NCBI GenBank assembly: GCA_030627145.1
Contig: DAOUSQ010000020.1
Span: 1 to 10,912 of the forward strand
Direction of reading: 5' to 3'
Length of the DNA: 10,912 nt
Origin: Syntrophomonadaceae bacterium
GTDB lineage: Bacteria > Bacillota_B > Syntrophomonadia > Syntrophomonadales > Syntrophomonadaceae
Below the pieces are notes generated by a model, which was given only the letters and a program-made list of their open reading frames with translations, was not told the DNA's origin and searched no databases. The translations under genes and the position numbers were made by a program. Numbering within the stretch: position 1 is the stretch's first letter; every line of letters starts with the position of its first letter. This document shows positions 7,114-10,912 of this stretch, in pieces.

Positions 7114-7356
7114 ATGGGGCCTATATTACCGCTCAGTATGCTTTCGTCTGGAAAAGATGGATTAATAAAAAAGGTTGCAGAAGGAGAAAGATTACGCGCC
7201 AGGTTGAATGCTATGGGTTTTACACCTGGAACCAGGATACATATTGTCCGTAACGATGTGGGGCCATTAGTTATTTCCCTGTTGGATTATCGCATTGCAA
7301 TAGGGCGCGGTATGGCACAAAAGATACTGGTTGAAGAAGTTATCTCGCAGAATTAA
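7114..7356 (+). CDS. feoA: FeoA family ferrous iron transport protein
   Basis: This is a small cytoplasmic SH3-fold protein that is thought to assist the FeoB ferrous iron transporter. It shows the family pattern GLIKKVAEGERLRARLNAMGFTPG split by LNAMGF.PGT, then IHIVRNDVGPLVISLLDYRIAIGRGMAQKILVEE. From ATG 7114 it has 80 residues, normal for FeoA. GGAGG at 7097-7101 stands 12 bp upstream; an in-frame TTG at 7093 would precede that site and adds an unlikely MWRCSSI extension. It follows the regulator gene directly. No feoB comes next, which is unusual. The sequence of its FeoA fold differs clearly from that of the fused regulator domain and from the third feoA at 10729. Confidence 0.88.
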   Translation: MGPILPLSMLSSGKDGLIKKVAEGERLRARLNAMGFTPGTRIHIVRNDVGPLVISLLDYRIAIGRGMAQKILVEEVISQN

Positions 7357-7405
7357 AAACAAACTATGAAAGCTGTTTATTTTGAAGGTAAGGAAAAAGG
7401 ATGTA

Positions 7406-7570
7406 ATGAAGTTAGGAACCCCTAACAAGGAGAATGATCTACTGGTAAACTATTAAATAAAGCAAAGAGATTTTAATGAGGGAATTGTACGTGCCCTAGC
7501 CGGAAGTATTGGGTTAATAGTAGGAGTTCCAATTACTGCTGTTGCAGCAGCCCTATTATTCAACAGATAA
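7406..7570 (+). pseudogene. remnant resembling the C-terminus of a YibE/F-family membrane protein
   Basis: One frame reads from ATG 7406 for 16 codons to TAA 7454, then continues open from 7457 to TAA 7568 with no canonical start. The second part contains GIVRALAGSIGLIVGVPIT and AVAAALL, a hydrophobic C-terminal helix. From memory this resembles the last transmembrane segment of YibE/F-family proteins (…EIVRALxGSIGLVLxxPITA). Everything upstream of that helix in a normal YibE/F protein of some 350 residues is missing, so it looks like a decayed fragment left after a deletion. An alternative is a real small membrane protein with a non-canonical start. AAAAAGG precedes the ATG. Confidence 0.4.
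7409..7428. promoter_or_regulatory. palindrome AAGTTAG-N6-CTAAC (copy 4)
   Basis: AAGTTAG (7409-7415), six bases, CTAAC (7422-7426). The inner bases also pair, giving GTTAGG-AACC-CCTAAC. The spacing matches the copies in the three iron-gene leaders. No clear promoter or Fur box lies just upstream of this copy. Confidence 0.45.
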
Positions 7571-7683
7571 AATACTTAAACAGTGATAATTATTGCAGGA
7601 AAATTATGGTATGTAACGGTAGGAGTGAGCGTTGCTTTATCTCCGGATGGGTATTTTTAGTAAAAATTTGCAAAAATAAAGTA

Positions 7684-7712
7684 TTGACTATTAAAAGAAA
7701 AACAATTAAATT
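7684..7712 (+). promoter_or_regulatory. promoter of the DUF2325 operon
   Basis: TTGACT (7684-7689) lies 17 bp before TAAATT (7707-7712), a 4 of 6 match to the -10. The order of promoter, Fur box and leader palindrome is the same as in the other two iron units. Confidence 0.6.
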
Positions 7713-7733
7713 GATAATGATAATTATTATCAA
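7711..7733. promoter_or_regulatory. Fur box 2 (overlapping double site)
   Basis: A perfect 7-1-7 site TGATAAT-T-ATTATCA occupies 7718-7732. It overlaps an upstream half-site TTGATAAT (7711-7718), making a 23-bp near-palindrome with one mismatched pair. It overlaps the end of the -10, a position suited to repression. Confidence 0.85.
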
Positions 7734-7753
7734 TTCAGAGATTTTTATTTTTT

Positions 7754-7784
7754 ACGTTGTGAGTTAGGCTAAACTAACTTACGT
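7754..7784. promoter_or_regulatory. leader palindrome AGTTAG-N6-CTAACT (copy 2)
   Basis: AGTTAG (7762-7767), GCTAAA, CTAACT (7774-7779). Outside it ACGT (7754-7757) can pair with ACGT (7781-7784) around an asymmetric bulge. A lone half-site AAAGTTAG follows at 7786-7793. Confidence 0.6.
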
Positions 7785-7821
7785 CAAAGTTAGATATAAA
7801 AAAACTATGAGGAGGATAGTT

Positions 7822-9009
7822 ATGGCTATCGACATTGCATGTAGCGTAAAGAAAAAACGAAAACATATATGGGAAATTAATAGTAACCTGTTCTGTTCCA
7901 CGTGCGGGACCTGTTTAAACATGGAAGAACAAAGAGAGATTCTTAAAAAACTAAAAATGAATCCGGATCCTTATACTGATTATGAGATTCATGGACTTAT
8001 GGTGCAAAGCCTGTCTTCTAAAAACAAGTTATCTACTCGTCTCGATAACTATTTAAATAAAAAATACCGTTACGAAATTTCAAAGTATGGTGAATATGAC
8101 AAAGAAAGCTTCATGAAGGTCTGGCGGGAACATATGCCATCGGGGGATATCTGTGGCCTGTACTGGGTTGCTGTTACTCATCCGAAAATATCTTACGATA
8201 CGGAGCACATTCTATTTTGTGAAGTACATATGCTTTCCCATCTTAACGGAGGATCAGCTCGAAAGGAAAGGGCTGAATGCAAGCGATTATCGGATTTAAA
8301 TACCGGGTTGTCAGCAAAGCTTAACGAGGAAAGGAAAAGAAGAAAGCAGCTTACCAGGGAATTGGCTGTTTTGGAAAAATCCTATCAGGAATTAAATACA
8401 AAGCTCCGTAGTCTGGAAAATAAAACTAAAGACAAATCATCAGAAACGGAGAAAACAGATAAACTGGTCAAACAGCTTCAAACTGAAAATCAGGAACTCC
8501 GGGCAATAAACTGTCAGCTCAGGAATGAATCCCATGAGTACCTGGAACTTGTTCGACAGCATAACAAAGAAAAAGATAGTTTGTTATCAGACTTAACCGC
8601 CCAGAAAGAAATAAATATACAGTTATACAGGGAAATTGAGAATGTTCTTAACCAGCTAAGTTGTGACAAGGCCAGTTGTGGAAAAAAAGGCAAAGATTTT
8701 GATTTGTGCGAGAGACGTGTTTTAATAGTGGGTGGACTTACCAAACTCAGGGGATTTTACCGGGATCTGATTGAAAAAATGGGAGGAGAATTTGAGTATC
8801 ACGATGGTTATCTTCAGTCTGGAGAGAAAGGGTTGGAAGACTCAATAAAAAGGTCAGATATTATCCTCTGTCCGGTTGACTATAACAGCCATGGTGCCTG
8901 TTTAAGTGTTAAAAAGATCTGTAAAAAGTTAGATAAAAATTATCAGATATTACCAGGCTCCAGTTTAAGTAGTATCTCACAAGCTTTAGCTGTAGTAGGG
9001 GAGGGATAA
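7822..9009 (+). CDS. DUF2325 domain protein with N-terminal Cys motif and central coiled coil
   Basis: This is a cytoplasmic protein of unknown function. From ATG 7822 (AGGAGG at 7810-7815, 6 bp spacing; an upstream ATG at 7807 lies before that site) it has 395 residues. N-terminal KHIWEINSNLFCSTCGTCLN (about 14-33) has His15, Cys25, Cys28 and Cys31, a likely metal site, and matches a pattern I recall from longer DUF2325 proteins (H-C…GTCL). HILFCEVHMLSHLNGG (about 134-149) is also characteristic. Residues about 150-285 are a charged coiled coil. The DUF2325 domain (about 300-390) has VLIVGG at its start, then DIILCPVDYNSHGACLSVKKIC and a final SS..SI.QAL. Control by Fur box 2 and the position between feoA genes suggest a role in iron metabolism or sensing; this is inference. 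It is first in a probable four-gene operon. Confidence 0.82.
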   Translation: MAIDIACSVKKKRKHIWEINSNLFCSTCGTCLNMEEQREILKKLKMNPDPYTDYEIHGLMVQSLSSKNKLSTRLDNYLNKKYRYEISKYGEYDKESFMKVWREHMPSGDICGLYWVAVTHPKISYDTEHILFCEVHMLSHLNGGSARKERAECKRLSDLNTGLSAKLNEERKRRKQLTRELAVLEKSYQELNTKLRSLENKTKDKSSETEKTDKLVKQLQTENQELRAINCQLRNESHEYLELVRQHNKEKDSLLSDLTAQKEINIQLYREIENVLNQLSCDKASCGKKGKDFDLCERRVLIVGGLTKLRGFYRDLIEKMGGEFEYHDGYLQSGEKGLEDSIKRSDIILCPVDYNSHGACLSVKKICKKLDKNYQILPGSSLSSISQALAVVGEG

Positions 9010-9099
9010 ACTTAATAGTAAGGTTATACTTGCTCGGAAATACCTGCGGTGCCCGGAGGTAGTATAGATACTTTTTTGTGGAAGGGGTGTAAATAAACG

Positions 9100-9273
9100 A
9101 TGTCTTTAGAAAGGTTAGAACAGGTAATAGATTATTTAATCAGCCTGGACAAAGTAAAATTACTGGACAGCTTGAGCAATGAAGAAATAAAAGAGCTTCT
9201 ACTCAAAACAGGGATAGGCAGGAAAAGCAATTTTAATAAGGCCAGCAGTCGGTTGAGTGAATTGGTGAAATAG
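9100..9273 (+). CDS. small hypothetical protein (57 aa)
   Basis: An ORF starting MSLERLEQVIDYLISLDKV and ending RLSELVK. I do not recognise it. It is hydrophilic and strongly helical in character, rich in Leu, Lys, Ser and Glu, with a basic C-terminal third and no membrane segment or Cys. GGAAGGGG (9080-9087) stands 12 bp upstream, rather far but strong. It lies 90 bp after the DUF2325 gene and 48 bp before the next small ORF, in the same direction, with no terminator between them, so it probably belongs to the Fur-controlled operon. Confidence 0.6.
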   Translation: MSLERLEQVIDYLISLDKVKLLDSLSNEEIKELLLKTGIGRKSNFNKASSRLSELVK

Positions 9274-9321
9274 TTTTGCTAAAGGCCAGGGTTATTTATA
9301 CCAAGAGAAAGGAGAAATAAT

Positions 9322-9498
9322 ATGGCTCTTATAGGTGTAAAGAGAATTGGAGAATTTCTTAGAAAGGTGCAGCCGGAGCAATCTAATATCGGTAGCCTGA
9401 CTGAGAAAGATTTTGAGGAGATATTTTCAAAACTCCATAACGATAGGTTAATCAATAAATACTTTGAAAAAGTAGAAACAAATCCCAATAAGGAATGA
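9322..9498 (+). CDS. small hypothetical protein (58 aa)
   Basis: An ORF starting MALIGVKRIGEFLRKVQPE and ending VETNPNKE, with an excellent AAAGGAG (9308-9314) at 7 bp spacing, so it is very likely translated. I do not recognise the family. It is soluble, mixed charge, with an amphipathic N-terminal helix and no Cys or membrane segment. It lies 35 bp before the HD-GYP gene. Like its neighbour, it is too short for most gene finders to rank highly. A partner or adaptor role for the DUF2325 or HD-GYP protein is possible but unproven. Confidence 0.7.
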   Translation: MALIGVKRIGEFLRKVQPEQSNIGSLTEKDFEEIFSKLHNDRLINKYFEKVETNPNKE

Positions 9499-9533
9499 TG
9501 AGATTACTATAAGATATCTAAGGAAGTGGGTTA

Positions 9534-10187
9534 ATGGCTGATAGTACTATATTTTTATCAGACAAAGAAACTATGTTTCATGATATTATAGAATGCTTAG
9601 TTGCAGCTTTGGAGGCTAAAGATTTATATACAAGCGGTCATTCTACAAGGGTTGCCGATATGTCTTATGATTTAGCAAAAAAGATTGGGCTCCAGGGTAT
9701 TGAACTTGAAGATGTTCATATTGCTGCTCATCTTCATGATATAGGTAAAATAGGCGTTCCTGAGCATGTGTTAAATAAAAAAGGAGCACTACTGCCTCAT
9801 GAATGGGAGCAAATACAGCGCCATCCACAGATTGGTTATAATATATTAAATAAATCCAGGGAGTTGGAGACAATTGCCAAAATCGTCTTACATCATCATG
9901 AAAGATGGGATGGCATGGGATACCCGGGAAAGTTAAAAGCGGAAGAAATTCCTTTGGGGTCAAGGATAATTGCTATCTGTGATACCGTAGACGCTATGAC
10001 ATCAACTCGTCCTTACAGATGCGCATTTACTTTTGCAGAAACGCAAAAAAAAATATGTGCAAACAAAGCTACCCAGTTTGATCCGGTATTAGTTGAAGCT
10101 GCAGAAGAATTATGGCCAGATTGGAAAAGAAGGTTGAGTTTAGAGGTTCTAAATAAGATACAAACTATAACAAAAGAAATAAGTTAA
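9534..10187 (+). CDS. stand-alone HD-GYP domain protein, probable cyclic-di-GMP phosphodiesterase
   Basis: HD-GYP enzymes hydrolyse c-di-GMP (and some related dinucleotides) at a bi- or tri-nuclear iron centre. Here the domain fills nearly all of the 217 residues. Visible are Glu27, His36 (GHSTRVA), the HD pair His68-Asp69 in HLHDIGKIGVPEH, HP at about 101, HHHERWDGMGYPG (His121, His122; GYP motif 129-131), and CDTVDAMTSTRPYR. All expected metal ligands seem present, including the Glu linked to three-metal members. No receiver, PAS or GAF domain is fused, so it may be controlled by a partner protein or by expression. AAGGAAGTGGG precedes the ATG. It is last in the Fur-controlled operon, a context that fits an iron-dependent enzyme. 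Confidence 0.9.
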   Translation: MADSTIFLSDKETMFHDIIECLVAALEAKDLYTSGHSTRVADMSYDLAKKIGLQGIELEDVHIAAHLHDIGKIGVPEHVLNKKGALLPHEWEQIQRHPQIGYNILNKSRELETIAKIVLHHHERWDGMGYPGKLKAEEIPLGSRIIAICDTVDAMTSTRPYRCAFTFAETQKKICANKATQFDPVLVEAAEELWPDWKRRLSLEVLNKIQTITKEIS

Positions 10188-10470
10188 AGAATTCAACTTT
10201 CGCAGTAGACATATGTTGCGCAGTAACATATGTCGTGAGGGGTTAGGTGTAAGGAGTGAAGCGTGGGACAGTATAACACCTAAAGAACGAGGGTACTAAT
10301 ATCTCCTAACCCGTTACGCCTCACTTCTTACGACATAAACTGTTGCACAGTTTATGTCAAGTGCGAAACTTGAGTTAAAGAACTATTATGAGCTTTTCAA
10401 TAAGAAGGAACGAAGGAGTAAAAAAAAAAGAAATTTTTCAACGGACAAATGGACAAATAAAATTAGAGTA
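10188..10470. other. non-coding stretch holding a MITE-like element
   Basis: No credible gene lies here. Most of it is the 167-bp palindromic element at 10200-10366. A 10-bp direct repeat AGTTAAAGAA stands on both sides of the element (10182-10191 and 10373-10382), outside the AACTT duplications. The rest, 10383-10470, is A-rich and featureless. Confidence 0.6.
10200..10366. mobile_element. MITE-like element with heptad repeat arrays and AACTT target duplication
   Basis: The ends are imperfect 14-bp inverted repeats: TCGCAGTAGACATA (10200-10213), and TCGCACTTGACATA when the right end (10353-10366) is read on the other strand, 12 of 14 identical. AACTT stands directly outside both ends (10195-10199, 10367-10371), as a 5-bp target duplication would. 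Just inside are two perfect hairpins: GACATATGTT/AACATATGTC (10208-10217, 10225-10234) and GACATAAACTG/CAGTTTATGTC (10332-10342, 10348-10358). Between them are five 7-bp units GTGAGGG GTTAGGT GTAAGGA (then GTGAAGC GTGGGAC) at 10235-10269, and four inverted units at 10304-10331. No protein is encoded, so movement would need a transposase from elsewhere. Confidence 0.7.
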
Positions 10471-10499
10471 TTGACTACTAATAGACAAAAATCTAAAAT
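10471..10499 (+). promoter_or_regulatory. promoter of the third feoA unit
   Basis: TTGACT (10471-10476) and TAAAAT (10494-10499) are spaced by 17 bp, a strong housekeeping-type promoter. Its sequence resembles the DUF2325 promoter (both start TATTGACTA), suggesting that the regulatory regions share an origin. Confidence 0.8.
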
Positions 10500-10520
10500 G
10501 ATATTGATAATTATTATCAT
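10498..10520. promoter_or_regulatory. Fur box 3 (overlapping double site)
   Basis: A perfect 7-1-7 site TGATAAT-T-ATTATCA occupies 10505-10519. An upstream ATGATA (10498-10503) mirrors TATCAT (10515-10520), giving the same 23-bp geometry as Fur box 2. It overlaps the -10 end and likely start site. Confidence 0.85.
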
Positions 10521-10568
10521 GTATGCATCAATTTATAAAAAACAACTTTTCTATTTTTTTTGTCATAA

Positions 10569-10588
10569 AAGTTAGTTATGGCTAACTT
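10569..10588. promoter_or_regulatory. leader palindrome AAGTTAG-N6-CTAACTT (copy 3)
   Basis: AAGTTAG (10569-10575), TTATGG, CTAACTT (10582-10588), a perfect 7-6-7 palindrome and the best of the four copies. It lies 49 bp after Fur box 3 and 140 bp before the feoA start. Confidence 0.65.
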
Positions 10589-10599
10589 GAGTTTTAGAA

Positions 10600-10695
10600 A
10601 TGGAGTTAAATAATGTTTTAAAAAGGAAAACTGAGAACAGTTGGCTAATTGAGAGGAGGGTCAGAGGAAAAGAGAAGGGATTTAATCAAGAATAA
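10600..10695 (+). CDS. possible very small leader ORF (31 aa)
   Basis: ATG 10600 opens a frame starting MELNNVLKRKTENSWLIERR and ending GFNQE before TAA 10693. It lies in the long leader of the third feoA, 33 bp upstream of it. There is no clear Shine-Dalgarno and I recognise no family, so it may be chance. It is listed only because the leader is otherwise unexplained. Confidence 0.2.
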   Translation: MELNNVLKRKTENSWLIERRVRGKEKGFNQE

Positions 10696-10728
10696 TTATC
10701 GGTATTATATACAGGGAGGTGGCAGTAA

Positions 10729-10866
10729 ATGAACGGCAGAAACTTGAAAGAAATTGAGCCGGGGCAAAAAGCTAAAGTTATCAAAATTACTGGAAGTGGT
10801 TCTATAAGAAGGCGAATTATGGATATGGCATTCTGCTATAGCCCTGGTCTGACTGGTATCAATTAA
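10729..10866 (+). pseudogene. feoA: FeoA gene, interrupted or truncated near the window end
   Basis: A strong GGGAGGTGG precedes ATG 10729. The first 33 codons are a good FeoA N-terminal half: LKEIEPGQKAKVIKITGSG, then IRRRIMDM. Where FeoA proteins continue with GxxPGT, this frame reads AFCYSPGLTGIN and stops at 10864. The break is at about 10828. A FeoA protein needs some 40 more residues, so the product (45 aa) would not fold normally. The closest match in the window is the FeoA domain of the dtxR fusion (NVRRRIMEMG). Either an insertion element begins here or the assembly is chimeric at this point. Confidence 0.7.
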
Positions 10867-10912
10867 CTGTTCAACTGCATTCAATTCAATCGCCATTTTT
10901 CCCAACACAATA
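10828..10912. mobile_element. unidentified sequence that interrupts feoA; possible end of an insertion sequence
   Basis: After the FeoA homology stops, the final 85 bases look unrelated to the operon. The minus strand is open across them and reads MLGKMAIELNAVEQLIDTSQ then TRAIAEC before entering antisense feoA. This looks protein-like but I cannot place it in a transposase family. The element end, its inverted repeats and any target duplication cannot be seen because the window stops here. Confidence 0.35.

Larger units (their letters stand above)
7357..7683. other. 327-bp region without an intact gene
   Basis: Between feoA and the next promoter there is no complete gene. It holds copy 4 of the AAGTTAG-N6-CTAAC palindrome (7409-7428), a broken YibE/F-like reading frame (7406-7570), a Fur half-site TGATAAT at 7584-7590 whose partner half is degraded, and otherwise AT-rich sequence with no hairpin terminator that I can see. 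Confidence 0.6.

Noticed and set aside
7606..7767. Plus-strand ORF beginning MVCNGRSERC upstream of the DUF2325 gene
   Set aside because: It crosses the promoter and Fur box 2, lacks a ribosome binding site and shows biased Ile/Lys composition caused by the operator.
9041..9061. Hairpin TACCT/AGGTA between the DUF2325 gene and the first small ORF
   Set aside because: Only 5 bp with an 11-base loop; too weak to call a terminator or processing site.
10235..10331. CRISPR-like repeat array
   Set aside because: Units are 7 bp, degenerate and contiguous without spacers, and the two arrays face each other; there are no cas genes.
10354..10575. 73-codon plus-strand ORF after the HD-GYP gene
   Set aside because: It starts inside the right end of the MITE, has no ribosome binding site, and runs through the -35, -10 and Fur box; the IIII stretch is the Fur box translated.

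Overview
The window reads as low-GC Bacillota (Clostridia-like) chromosome. The evidence is AT-rich coding sequence, strong purine-rich ribosome binding sites, and a cell-envelope block (VanW-family protein, MltG, U32 peptidase family, DUF4911, class B PBP). mltG next to a U32 gene recalls the Bacillus subtilis yrrL-yrrO region. A more exact taxon cannot be given from sequence alone. Both window ends look mobile or repetitive: a group II intron 3' end at 1-75, and a feoA gene that loses homology at about 10828. This is what contig breaks at repeats look like.

Region 1 (about 80-4194) is a probable operon for wall remodelling and RNA modification: a VanW/G5-type membrane-anchored protein, the overlapping mltG, a U32-family protein with four cysteines placed like an Fe-S site, and a small DUF4911 protein lacking a convincing canonical start. 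It ends in a hairpin terminator. Region 2 (4195-6297) is a class B penicillin-binding protein behind a leader hairpin that includes its Shine-Dalgarno, followed by a nested palindrome.

Region 3 (6298-10912) is an iron-responsive accessory region. Three transcription units start with the same design: a TTGACT promoter, a perfect 7-1-7 Fur box (TGATAAT-N-ATTATCA) over or just past the -10, then a second palindrome AAGTTAG-N6-CTAACTT in the leader. A fourth copy of that second palindrome lies after feoA. The units are (i) a DtxR-like regulator fused to FeoA plus a free FeoA; (ii) a DUF2325 coiled-coil protein, two unrecognised small ORFs and a stand-alone HD-GYP phosphodiesterase; (iii) another feoA, cut off at the window edge. 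No feoB is present. Between feoA and unit ii is a short broken reading frame resembling the C-terminus of YibE/F membrane proteins. Between units ii and iii sits a 167-bp MITE-like element with 14-bp imperfect terminal inverted repeats, a 5-bp AACTT duplication, two perfect hairpins and inverted arrays of degenerate 7-bp repeats.

The most novel possibilities are the Fur-controlled DUF2325/small-protein/HD-GYP operon, which may couple iron status to c-di-GMP signalling, the four-copy AAGTTAG-N6-CTAACTT motif, and the heptad MITE.
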